64,000 nucleotides of DNA from Phycisphaerales bacterium (lineage in GTDB: Bacteria; Planctomycetota; Phycisphaerae; Phycisphaerales; UBA1924). The position numbers and the translations under genes were made by a program. The stretch spans positions 248,001 to 312,000 of the forward strand of contig JAJDDF010000005.1 of the NCBI GenBank assembly GCA_029260455.1. The letters are read 5' to 3'. Positions 8,115-15,793 of the stretch are shown here, piece after piece. Below the pieces are notes generated by a model. It searched no databases, was not told where the DNA came from, and saw only the letters and a program-made list of their open reading frames with translations. The number at the start of each line of letters is the position of its first letter. Position 1 is the first letter of the stretch.

Positions 8115-9002
8115 ATGGAGAAGACCATGACTCAAGCATCGCAATTGATGGAACTCAGGAAAGCAGACTCCAGCCCCATGAATCTCTCCGGCAAAACGGG
8201 TCTCATCTTTGGCGTTGCCAACGATCGTTCCTATGCCACATACATTGCACAGGCCCTTATGGCGGGCGGCGCTCGCTGCGCTTTCTCTCATCTCCCTGGC
8301 CCCAAGAATGAACGCCGCACACGCAAAGCCATCGAAGCAGTCGCGGGTTCATTCGAACAATCTGCCGATGATCTCTGGTTTGCCCCCTGCGATGCCTACA
8401 CCGATGCCGACCTTGATGCCGTTTTCGAACGTTTTGGCAACGATTTTGAGCAACTGGATTTCATTGTGCATTCGATTGCCTTTGCCGATCGCGAGTGGTT
8501 GCGGCCCGGCACCTTTCATCTCACGCCACGAAAAGCATATCTTTCTGCGATTGATATCTCGGCGTATACCCTCGCTGCAATGGCGCAACGCGCTAAGCCT
8601 CTCATGGAGCGCACCACGGCAGAGAAAACGTCGCCGGGTGGTTCAATCGTTGCCATGAGCTATTACGGCGCTGAGAAAGTCATCCCCGGCTACAACGTCA
8701 TGGGTGTCGCCAAAGCTGCTCTCGAATGCACCTCGCGCTATCTCGCCGCTGAACTCGGCACCTCCAATATCCGCGTCAATACGGTTTCAGGTGGTGCCCT
8801 GAAGACCCTCGCCTCGAGCGCCGTCGGTGGCATCGACACCATGCTGGATGTCGCCGCCAAATATGCCCCCCTCCGCCGCAATGTAGAGGGTGCTGATGTC
8901 GGCAACGCCGCCGCCTTTCTGCTTTCTGATGCTGCTGCGGGCATCACGGGGCAGAATCTCTACGTCGATTGCGGCGTTTCAATCATTGGTGGGGCGGTCT
9001 GA
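8115..9002 (+). CDS. fabI: Enoyl-[acyl-carrier-protein] reductase (NADH) FabI
   Basis: Last reductive step of fatty-acid elongation. Motifs seen: GLIFGVANDRSYATYIAQAL (NADH-binding start of FabI-type SDRs) and YYGAEKVIPGYNVMGVAKAA, which carries the Tyr-x6-Lys pair plus the upstream Tyr, followed by SGGALKTLASS. E. coli FabI reads SAGPIRTLA at that last site, so Pro is replaced by Ala here. Length 295 exceeds the usual ~262. An in-frame ATG at 8178, directly before LSGKTG, would give a normal-length protein, so the first 21 residues may not be translated. The GGAGAAG near 8118 supports ATG at 8127 as another option. It follows the MDR gene directly. Confidence 0.9.
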   Translation: MEKTMTQASQLMELRKADSSPMNLSGKTGLIFGVANDRSYATYIAQALMAGGARCAFSHLPGPKNERRTRKAIEAVAGSFEQSADDLWFAPCDAYTDADLDAVFERFGNDFEQLDFIVHSIAFADREWLRPGTFHLTPRKAYLSAIDISAYTLAAMAQRAKPLMERTTAEKTSPGGSIVAMSYYGAEKVIPGYNVMGVAKAALECTSRYLAAELGTSNIRVNTVSGGALKTLASSAVGGIDTMLDVAAKYAPLRRNVEGADVGNAAAFLLSDAAAGITGQNLYVDCGVSIIGGAV

Positions 9003-9019
9003 CCGGTTTTCAGACCCAC

Positions 9020-9047
9020 TTGACAATTGAGACGGAGTCTCAATAAT
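9020..9047 (+). promoter_or_regulatory. Sigma-70-like promoter with an embedded perfect palindrome
   Basis: TTGACA (9020-9025, perfect -35) and AATAAT (9042-9047, 5/6 match to -10) are 16 bp apart. The spacer is almost entirely the perfect inverted repeat ATTGAGAC-GGA-GTCTCAAT (9026-9044). A dimeric repressor bound there would block RNA polymerase. The TTGAGA..TCTCAA form resembles Fur-family/iron-box operators, which fits the heme oxygenase downstream (inference). The predicted transcript start (about 9054) falls on the ATG of the small ORF, so that message may be leaderless. Confidence 0.65.
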
Positions 9048-9053
9048 AGGTCT

Positions 9054-9230
9054 ATGGCCTCAATCACCACCCGGTCGCATCACCCCGCAGCAACTGAGAA
9101 ATCCTCGACCTGCCCTGTGCGCAATCGATGGGTACGCAGACTTGGCGCGTGTGCATTTCTTTTCTTTTTGATCAAGGGGTTGGCCTGGCTTGTGGTTCCG
9201 GCGCTTCTCACATACGCCGCGACGCGCTGA
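9054..9230 (+). CDS. Small single-pass membrane protein (58 aa)
   Basis: Small ORF directly after the palindromic promoter and 36 bp before the heme-oxygenase gene. The N-terminal 30 residues are polar and His/Arg-rich (ITTRSHHP). One hydrophobic segment follows (about residues 34-54, containing FLFFLIKGLAWLVVPALL). ATG at 9054 is preferred over the in-frame TTG at 9027, because the latter sits inside the -35/-10 spacer. No family is recognised. Co-transcription with heme oxygenase suggests a role in heme or iron handling (inference). Confidence 0.55.
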   Translation: MASITTRSHHPAATEKSSTCPVRNRWVRRLGACAFLFFLIKGLAWLVVPALLTYAATR

Positions 9231-9266
9231 ATGCCACGACCGCCTTCCAAATGACAGGAGTTTGAC

Positions 9267-9926
9267 ATGACAGTCCTCGAACAAGCTGCAATTTCTGGAT
9301 CAACTTCGATCATGGAGGCGCTTCGCAAGGCCACAATGACTCATCACGCCGCCGCCGAGCATCATGCGTTTCAGCGCGAGCTTGCCAAGGGGCAGGCGCC
9401 GATCAAGCAATACGCAGCGTTTCTTGGGCAGTTGCTCTTTGTGCATCGCGCCCTGTGGACTGCATTGACACACGCCGCGACAGACTGTCCGCAGATCGCA
9501 GGCGTATTAGAGCCGTGGCAGGATGATGAGCCGCGCATTCTCGAAGACCTAGCACATTTTGGCGTGGATGCGGATGCACTTTCGCCTTTCACTTCCACGA
9601 GCACCCTTGTGGCGCAGATCAACGAGTTTGGGCGCACCAATCCGATCGTGCTGCTCGGGCATCACTATGTGCTTGAGGGTGCGAAAAATGGCGGGCGTTT
9701 CATCGCCATGAATCTTCGCCGTGCATACAACCTGCAGGACAACAACGGCACGCGCTACCTTGACCCCTACAACGATGAGCAGCGGGCCCGCTGGCAATCC
9801 TTCAAAGATGACATGGAGGCACAATTTTTTGCTCCCGATGATCGGACAGACATCATCGCGTCGTCTTGCTCGATGTTCGAGGCGATTGCCGGGATATCAG
9901 ATGACCTGCTCGCCAGCGCTCGGTAA
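9267..9926 (+). CDS. Biliverdin-producing heme oxygenase
   Basis: A 219-residue protein of the HO family, which opens heme to biliverdin, CO and Fe2+ using O2 and reductant. N-terminal LRKATMTHHAAAEHHAF matches the T-x3-H...E helix that carries the proximal heme-ligand His (H27 here). The distal-helix region appears as LGHHYVLEGAKNGGRF, where the family has a Gly-rich kink (YVLEGSxxGG). Length is typical for bacterial HOs. AGGAG lies just before the start. The palindrome upstream suggests iron-responsive control. Function could be iron scavenging from heme or bilin supply; no phytochrome or bilin reductase gene is nearby. Confidence 0.85.
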   Translation: MTVLEQAAISGSTSIMEALRKATMTHHAAAEHHAFQRELAKGQAPIKQYAAFLGQLLFVHRALWTALTHAATDCPQIAGVLEPWQDDEPRILEDLAHFGVDADALSPFTSTSTLVAQINEFGRTNPIVLLGHHYVLEGAKNGGRFIAMNLRRAYNLQDNNGTRYLDPYNDEQRARWQSFKDDMEAQFFAPDDRTDIIASSCSMFEAIAGISDDLLASAR

Positions 9927-10043
9927 GACCACGATCATCAGCCTTTGCTACATACATCGACTCGCCATATCATGATGTGCCCTCCCGGCCATGGCGTGCG
10001 CACAAGGCAGTCGCGCATTGCAATCGCCGACCACGGATGAACC

Positions 10044-12830
10044 ATGGCCACGGTGACCGTCGATCAACATTGTCTGCAACTTGACGGACAACGACTCTGG
10101 ATCGTTGCAGGCACGGTGTCGTGCGCAGGCACACCAAGTGAACTCTGGCACGATCGCCTTGTTGCCGCCCGCCGCGCCGGGCTGAATACGATCGTCGTGC
10201 CCGCGGCCTGGGCAGACTACGAGCACATTTCAGGCAAGTTTGATTTCAAGGGCGAACGGTCTATCGCGACGTTCATCCGCCTTGCTGGTGATATTGGGCT
10301 CCATGTCATTGTGCGCGTTGGGCCGCACGTCGATGATGCCCTTGATCTTGGCGGCCTGCCCCCGTCACTCTTTGCAACACTTGATCCCGCAGAGCCATTG
10401 CGCGCCCCGGGGCCGGAATTCATGGCCCGGTGTTCTGCGTGGATCACCGCCCTTGCAAAGCAGATCGCACCCTTGCAGGCCACGCGCACGCGCAGTGCTT
10501 CGGCAGGACCGATCATCGCCGTTCAACTTGAACATCGGTGGTTGTGCGGCGACCCCGAACTCGCAGCGCCCTATCTCAACGGACTGTCGCGCTTCTTGCG
10601 CGAACGCGGCATCGATGTGCCGGTGATCAACACGAACAATTTGTTTGCAACTGCTGAAGGTCAGATCGAATGTTGGAGTGGTGATGAAGACCTGCATGCC
10701 ATCACGCGCCAGCTCGGCGAAGTGCTCGAAAAACAGCCGCGCATTGTTGCCGATCTTGGTGGCAATCACGCACCAATCTGGGGCGAAGAGGATTCCATCG
10801 CACCAGCTTCACCACACACCCGCCTGCATGCAATCGCATCCGTTCTTGCAGGCGGCGGACAGTTTAATCTCAGTTCCTTCTCGCGCGGCATGCGCTTCGG
10901 TTTCTCAGGCGGTCGCGCCGATACCGCCATCGACCGGTTCATCGCACCGGGCAATGCAGCGGATATTCTCGACGAATCCGGTGCCTCGGGTGATTCACTT
11001 CACGCCGTGCGCCGCATCTGTACCTTTGCTTCAAGCTTTGCACGTCTTTTTGCCTCACTCGAGGCCGATTTCGAGCCGGTCGTTGTCACGCCTGCACTTC
11101 ATGCCAGCGCATCACAACCCAAAAGCAAACGTACCGGTGCACCGCCATCAATTATTCACCGTCGCGGGGCGCAAGGCTCGGTTGTCTTTCTCTTTGGTGA
11201 GCGCAGTTCCGCGATCACTTTGACGCTCGCCGATGGTTCACAAACAATCGTGCCCATGATGCCCTCCGGCGTCACGTGGCTCCTGCAAGATGCCCACCTC
11301 TTTGCGCGCACAACCCTTGACCTGTGCACACTCCCCGTATTTGCCTACTTCGGCACTGTCCTCGTGTGCTTTGCACCACAAAAAACCCAAGGCGAAATAA
11401 TCATCAATGGCGCTGTCATTTCAATCACTGCGCCGACTGGTCGCACGCCGCACATCGAAACGCTTGAAGGCGTCACAATCGTCGTCTGCAATGAAGATCA
11501 GATCGACGATTCGGTCCTACTCGCCGATCGTTTCATTGTTGGCACGCGCGATGTTGATGCTGGCGATCAACCTGTCGCGCCCAAGGCCCTTGCGTGTACG
11601 ACTGTTCACCAAGATGGCACAGTTGACAGTTCCAAGGCCGCTGTTGTCACATCTCCTGCATCTCGCGCACCGACCATTCGCACCATCGAGCGAGCTGCCG
11701 CTTCCACCTACGCCGAAGGCGCCTCCGACCGTTTCGTCCGCATCGATGGGCCCACACCACTCGCAAAACTCGGCGTACCCTCGGGCTACGCGTGGCTTCG
11801 CGCAGAAGTCACTTCAAAAACCGCCCACAAGGCAAAAGTGGCACTCTTTGATGCCGCTGATCGGGCGCACCTTTTCGTCGATGGTGCACCCGCAGCAGTA
11901 CTCGGCGTTGCCCCCGGCGCGACTGGATGCCTTGCCACACTTTCATTGCGCAAAGGCAAACAGCACATCGTGGCGCTCGTTGACAATCTCGGACGCTCCA
12001 CAACCGAAGGCTTTGCCCGTAGTGGCAAGGGCCTTGGCCACATCGAAGAAGTGAAACCACTCAAGGCAAGTGCGCCCAAAGTTGAACTGCGCACGCCGGT
12101 GGACTTGCTCAAGCGCAGTCGCCCACTCATGAATGTTCACACAGGAGATGTCACCGATCCGCACCGCCTTGTGTGGGCGTTTTCGCATCGGCGCAAATCG
12201 CCGCTTGTCCTGATGATTGATCAACCCCCCGCGCTTGGTGCGGTGCTTGTCAATGATGCATTCGTCGCACTCATCGAACCCGCCCTGCCTGCGCGCATTC
12301 GCCTGACCAGTGACATTCTCAAGCAAGGCAACAACACGGTCGAGGTCGCTCTGCTTGCGCCGCCTGATGCCATTGATGATGCACTCGCTGCGGTGCGCGC
12401 CCAAGCGGCGCTCTACGAAGTTGTCGACAATCTCACGGCATCGGTCGCCTGGGCCAACGCTGCATGGGCAGCGCCCAATGATCGCGATTTCGCCGAGCTC
12501 ACCAAGGCTGCCGCAGCATCTGCGAGCACCGGCATCCCGACATGGTGGCGTATGACATTCGATACACCCACAGGCGATGCGCCCCTCTTCTTCGAGCCGA
12601 TCGGTCTCTCCAAAGGACAACTCTTCTTGAATGGTCGCAATCTGTGTCGCTATTTCGTGGCAACCGCAGCAGGCAAATCCGTCCCCGGACAAGACCGCTA
12701 CTGGTTGCCAGCGCCGTGGCTTCTTGCCGACGAACGCAACGAACTACTTATCTTCGACGAGCACGGAAATTCACCGGCCAAGGCAAAAATCCGCGTTTTT
12801 GAAGGCAACAAAGTTTGGAAATGGCAATGA
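10044..12830 (+). CDS. GH35 (beta-galactosidase)-like protein with degenerate catalytic sites
   Basis: The 928-residue product follows the GH35 TIM-barrel pattern. ELWHDRLVAARRAGLNTIVV and SGKFDFKGERSIATFIRLAG and HVIVRVGPHVDD align with the conserved opening of family 35. At the acid/base site, where the family reads GGPII..Q.ENE(Y/F), this protein has GPIIAVQLEHRWL (about 154-166), so the catalytic Glu is Arg. At the nucleophile site (family: SEF..GW.D.WG) it has ADLGGNHAPIWG (about 236-247), so Glu is Asp. The C-terminal half has jelly-roll-like beta stretches and ends with a GQDRYWLPAPWLL segment typical of the family. No signal peptide is visible. It may be a non-enzymatic sugar-binding protein, or use another mechanism. 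Confidence 0.6.
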   Translation: MATVTVDQHCLQLDGQRLWIVAGTVSCAGTPSELWHDRLVAARRAGLNTIVVPAAWADYEHISGKFDFKGERSIATFIRLAGDIGLHVIVRVGPHVDDALDLGGLPPSLFATLDPAEPLRAPGPEFMARCSAWITALAKQIAPLQATRTRSASAGPIIAVQLEHRWLCGDPELAAPYLNGLSRFLRERGIDVPVINTNNLFATAEGQIECWSGDEDLHAITRQLGEVLEKQPRIVADLGGNHAPIWGEEDSIAPASPHTRLHAIASVLAGGGQFNLSSFSRGMRFGFSGGRADTAIDRFIAPGNAADILDESGASGDSLHAVRRICTFASSFARLFASLEADFEPVVVTPALHASASQPKSKRTGAPPSIIHRRGAQGSVVFLFGERSSAITLTLADGSQTIVPMMPSGVTWLLQDAHLFARTTLDLCTLPVFAYFGTVLVCFAPQKTQGEIIINGAVISITAPTGRTPHIETLEGVTIVVCNEDQIDDSVLLADRFIVGTRDVDAGDQPVAPKALACTTVHQDGTVDSSKAAVVTSPASRAPTIRTIERAAASTYAEGASDRFVRIDGPTPLAKLGVPSGYAWLRAEVTSKTAHKAKVALFDAADRAHLFVDGAPAAVLGVAPGATGCLATLSLRKGKQHIVALVDNLGRSTTEGFARSGKGLGHIEEVKPLKASAPKVELRTPVDLLKRSRPLMNVHTGDVTDPHRLVWAFSHRRKSPLVLMIDQPPALGAVLVNDAFVALIEPALPARIRLTSDILKQGNNTVEVALLAPPDAIDDALAAVRAQAALYEVVDNLTASVAWANAAWAAPNDRDFAELTKAAAASASTGIPTWWRMTFDTPTGDAPLFFEPIGLSKGQLFLNGRNLCRYFVATAAGKSVPGQDRYWLPAPWLLADERNELLIFDEHGNSPAKAKIRVFEGNKVWKWQ

Positions 12831-13165
12831 AGTGGTCGCGACGAGGAACGCTTGCTTTGTTCCATGTTGCAACGTTTGCGATTGCATTCGTGCTCTGGGC
12901 AAACCAAATGGCGTGGAACTGGAAGGGCGCGGTGTACCATATGGATACGGGAATTGGAACTGCTCTCGAAGTACTCATTCGAGAAGGAAAGGTTGTACTG
13001 CCATCGGGTGTTGAAGAAATTGATGTGCGGTTTGTGCTCATGGACGCCGTAGTAGGACGGACAATCTTTGCAGTTTGGCCAATCAATACATTACTTGCAA
13101 TGATATTCCTGAGCTTCATCATCACAGCCATGCCGAACTTGAAGAAAAAAGCAATCGAATCGTAA
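12827..13165 (+). CDS. Small two-helix membrane protein, unknown function
   Basis: A 112-residue protein with a basic N-terminus (MKWSRRG), one hydrophobic segment at about 8-28 and a second at about 85-105, with a polar loop between. The ATG overlaps the stop of the GH35-like gene (ATGA), so the two are translationally coupled. Codon use looks more AT-rich than its neighbours. I do not recognise the family. Confidence 0.55.
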   Translation: MKWSRRGTLALFHVATFAIAFVLWANQMAWNWKGAVYHMDTGIGTALEVLIREGKVVLPSGVEEIDVRFVLMDAVVGRTIFAVWPINTLLAMIFLSFIITAMPNLKKKAIES

Positions 13166-13169
13166 CTCT

Positions 13170-14444
13170 TCACTCCAACCCATCAAATGGCTCATCATCG
13201 GGGCGTGTGCCCGCACTCGTTGCATGAAATCGAATTCGCTGCACAACGCGCTGGTCACTCGGCGTTGGTAACCACCCCCAGAGCAATGCTGGCCCCTCTG
13301 ACATCACAAACGTCGGCGGATGCCAGTGCACACTCAACGGGCACATCCATTGGCTTTGTTCATGGCGACCAAAGAACATCCACTTCTGTGCAATTGGCGG
13401 TGCTTTGCTCGCGAAGGCACGCTGGCGAATGATGTCCACAGGCACCCACTCGCCGCGCTCGTTGGGCGTGTCCCAGAGATAAAATTCTACCCACGCTGTA
13501 ATCGCAGGAAACTCTATAGGCGCAGTCTCCGAGCGCGTGTCAAAGCCAATCACCACCCGCGCCGGAATGCCCGCCGCCCGGTACACCGCGCACAGCAAAT
13601 TCGGTAGGTCAAAGACGGGCCCGCGATGGTTTTGCGCTGTTGCCGCCGCAACTGCACCTTCAACGCGAAACCCGAAATACGTCCCCGCGACCGGCAACAC
13701 AACGCGGTACCGATGACCATAACTATCAGTACGCATCGTCGTGTACCGATCATCGACTGGCATGTACTGATCAATCACCTTGGCTGCGAGAGTCTTCGCA
13801 AGTGCATAGGGCCGCAAAATGTGCGGATCACCACCGGTCCAGTTGAAAATGAGTTCTTGAATCTCCGGGGCATCGCTTTCGATATAGCGCTGCGGGAGAA
13901 GCGCCGTCAGCGCCTCTTCCGGATACAGCTCTTCAACTGGCGCTGGTGGCCACATGAGATCAAACGCCCGCTGCTCATCAATGCGTGTCTCCCAGCAGCG
14001 CATCGACCACTGCGTCTGCATGCGCAGCGAGTTGGTCTGCAGCTCTTTGATATCCAGCGCGATCAGTCGGCCCCCCGCCTGATAGCCATCAAGTAATCTT
14101 GGCGTGTCATCAATCACATCCCGGTCGCCTTTCAATGTGCCCGTAATCGCACTTGTTCGCGGCGCAGCGTTCGCGGTCACCGGTGCCACGGGCATCACAA
14201 CCACCGCTCGCTCAAGGTCAATACTTGATGCGGTTCGAGTGCCCATGTTTCGGTTCTGCAGATATTCGCTTTCGAGCACCAGCTCCATCGTGATGCGCCA
14301 GTCTCGGTATTCATTGTGCAGCCGCGTCAATATCGGCGGCACATCCCGCGTCTGCTGCGCCGGCGCAGCAAGGGCGAAGAACCCCGCTGCAAGGGCTACC
14401 ATGGTCAGGGCCGGAAGTGCGTGTCGTTTCGTGTGTCGTTTCAT
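13170..14444 (-). CDS. Secreted transglutaminase-like protein without visible catalytic Cys/His
   Basis: A 424-residue protein with a signal peptide (basic start, hydrophobic 12-28, APAQQ cleavage area). The region GPVFDLPNLLCAVYRAAGIPARVVIGF (about 289-315) aligns with the transglutaminase-core motif GxCxxxA..l..llRa.GIPARvv.Gy, but Val occupies the catalytic Cys position and a Cys occurs eight residues later. AITAWVEFYL aligns with the GHAWVEvyl motif with Thr for His. Only the Asp of WVPVD is kept. It is therefore probably a non-catalytic relative acting in the periplasm or at the surface. It is convergent with the GH35-like pair, with a 4-bp gap. Confidence 0.65.
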   Translation of the reverse strand: MKRHTKRHALPALTMVALAAGFFALAAPAQQTRDVPPILTRLHNEYRDWRITMELVLESEYLQNRNMGTRTASSIDLERAVVVMPVAPVTANAAPRTSAITGTLKGDRDVIDDTPRLLDGYQAGGRLIALDIKELQTNSLRMQTQWSMRCWETRIDEQRAFDLMWPPAPVEELYPEEALTALLPQRYIESDAPEIQELIFNWTGGDPHILRPYALAKTLAAKVIDQYMPVDDRYTTMRTDSYGHRYRVVLPVAGTYFGFRVEGAVAAATAQNHRGPVFDLPNLLCAVYRAAGIPARVVIGFDTRSETAPIEFPAITAWVEFYLWDTPNERGEWVPVDIIRQRAFASKAPPIAQKWMFFGRHEQSQWMCPLSVHWHPPTFVMSEGPALLWGWLPTPSDQRVVQRIRFHATSAGTRPDDEPFDGLE

Positions 14445-14488
14445 TGGGGCCCGCCTTTCGTTACGAAGGGGTCAGACGTCGCAATGCC

Positions 14489-14893
14489 TCACATGTTCCG
14501 CATAAAATTCGCGGTATGCGAAAATTGCCTCGTCAGAAAACTATAGAGGGGCTCATCGATCTTCTGTTCCCTCATTGCGGAATCCATGCAGGAAAGCCAG
14601 GCCTCAACCGCGTCCTGATCGATTGGAAATGGATTGTGGCGAATCCGCAGGCGCGGGTGCCCGTGCTTCTCGATGTACAGCTGCGGCCCCCCGAGCCACC
14701 CAGTGAGAAACTCAAAGAGCTTCTGGCGCATCTCGGTCAGGTCCTTTTGGTGCATCGCGCTGAGGAGCGGGTCCGCACTGAGAAGATCGTAAAACGACTC
14801 GACCAGATTCCGCACGCCAGCTTCACCGCCGATTGCCTCATAGGGCAGGTTGTCAGTACCAAAGGGCGTTTCGATCGTGGGTTGAATCGTCAT
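14489..14893 (-). CDS. Group II truncated hemoglobin (trHbO-like)
   Basis: A 134-residue globin of the 2-over-2 fold. Seen: ESFYDLLSADPLL (helix B with Tyr B10), LTGWLGGPQLYIEKHGHP and LRIRHNPFPI, which carries the proximal His (F8) and is the diagnostic group II sequence, then AVEAWLSCMDSAM with Trp G8. Group II truncated globins bind O2 very tightly and are linked to oxidative or nitrosative chemistry (family knowledge). ATG at 14893 is chosen because the globin fold starts soon after; a longer in-frame start at 14971 would add 26 non-conserved residues. Confidence 0.9.
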   Translation of the reverse strand: MTIQPTIETPFGTDNLPYEAIGGEAGVRNLVESFYDLLSADPLLSAMHQKDLTEMRQKLFEFLTGWLGGPQLYIEKHGHPRLRIRHNPFPIDQDAVEAWLSCMDSAMREQKIDEPLYSFLTRQFSHTANFMRNM

Positions 14894-14996
14894 GCCTTCA
14901 CCATAGCCATCTATGTGATCTGAGTCTGATTGCCACGTTCTTTCAGATTCTCGGACGGGGAAATACCCCAAAGAAGCCCTATTTTGCCCAGTTTAT

Positions 14997-15024
14997 TTGG
15001 AACTGTCCATTCTCGGGTTATATT
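14997..15024 (+). promoter_or_regulatory. Candidate promoter for the sorting-tail protein
   Basis: TTGGAA (14997-15002) and TATATT (15019-15024) are separated by 16 bp in the 184-bp divergent region between the hemoglobin and secreted-protein genes. The match to sigma-70 consensus is 4/6 and 5/6. This is a weak call from consensus only. Confidence 0.3.
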
Positions 15025-15077
15025 CCCCATGCACAGAGTTGGGGATCCGAGGAGTCGGGTTCCAGAAGGAATTTTGC

Positions 15078-15728
15078 ATGGGTTCGCGGCGCACCGCCAT
15101 GATTGCGGGTGCGTGTTTGGTCTTGGGCGCATGGAGCGCAGAAGCCAGGGCCGAGCTGCACCGTTTCGCCTTTCGAGGGACTGTTGGTGATATTCCAACA
15201 CCCCTTGTGAGTTCGCCTGTCTGGACGGGCATCTCTCGCGGCGACCCCATGCTCATCAGCTTTGTGCTGGATACCCCTGACGAGGTATTCGTGCTCAATA
15301 GGCTCGACGTTGCCCGTCTTGTCAGTGTGAGCCTTGTGATCGGCGGTCGACTCGAGTCGACCGACGGCGCAGGCTCGACCATTCGGGCGACCCTGGAGGA
15401 AGGAATCGCCCCCGCGGGCGCCGTTGGAGCGCACAACGTCAAAATTGACCTTGTGCTGCCCAGCGGCGTTCGCGTGTTGGTCGACTATGTATCCGACCTC
15501 GGCGGGGCCCACTGGGCCATTGGCGAAACCTCAGGACTGGTGAGACTCAGTACCAGAGGCCTACACAATCGCTTTATCAACGATTTCGACGCCGCAGACT
15601 TGGACACATCGTTTGGTGAGCGGCAGCGTCTGACTGCCGATCTCCCCTCTATCCAGACGCCATCACCCGGCGGGATCGCAGTTTTTGCTCCCGGGCTGGC
15701 CCTGATGATGCGGCGCAAGCGTAGCTGA
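15078..15728 (+). CDS. Secreted protein with PEP-CTERM-like sorting tail
   Basis: A 216-residue protein. ATG at 15078 has AGAAGGA seven bases upstream and gives a clean signal peptide (MGSRRTAMIAGACLVLGAWS, cleavage near AEARA). An in-frame start at 14997 would bury it. The mature part is beta-rich with no recognised domain. The C-terminus has the tripartite form of a PEP-CTERM-type signal: TPSPGG, a hydrophobic stretch (IAVFAPGLALMM) and a basic end RRKRS. Planctomycetes use such P-x-PG variants (recalled). It would be sorted by an exosortase-type system, not present here. Confidence 0.65.
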   Translation: MGSRRTAMIAGACLVLGAWSAEARAELHRFAFRGTVGDIPTPLVSSPVWTGISRGDPMLISFVLDTPDEVFVLNRLDVARLVSVSLVIGGRLESTDGAGSTIRATLEEGIAPAGAVGAHNVKIDLVLPSGVRVLVDYVSDLGGAHWAIGETSGLVRLSTRGLHNRFINDFDAADLDTSFGERQRLTADLPSIQTPSPGGIAVFAPGLALMMRRKRS

Positions 15729-15793
15729 GAGATTTTTCAAAAATATTTCGATAGGGTCTTGTACGGGTAGGGATGTTCGGGTATCGTTTGGGC

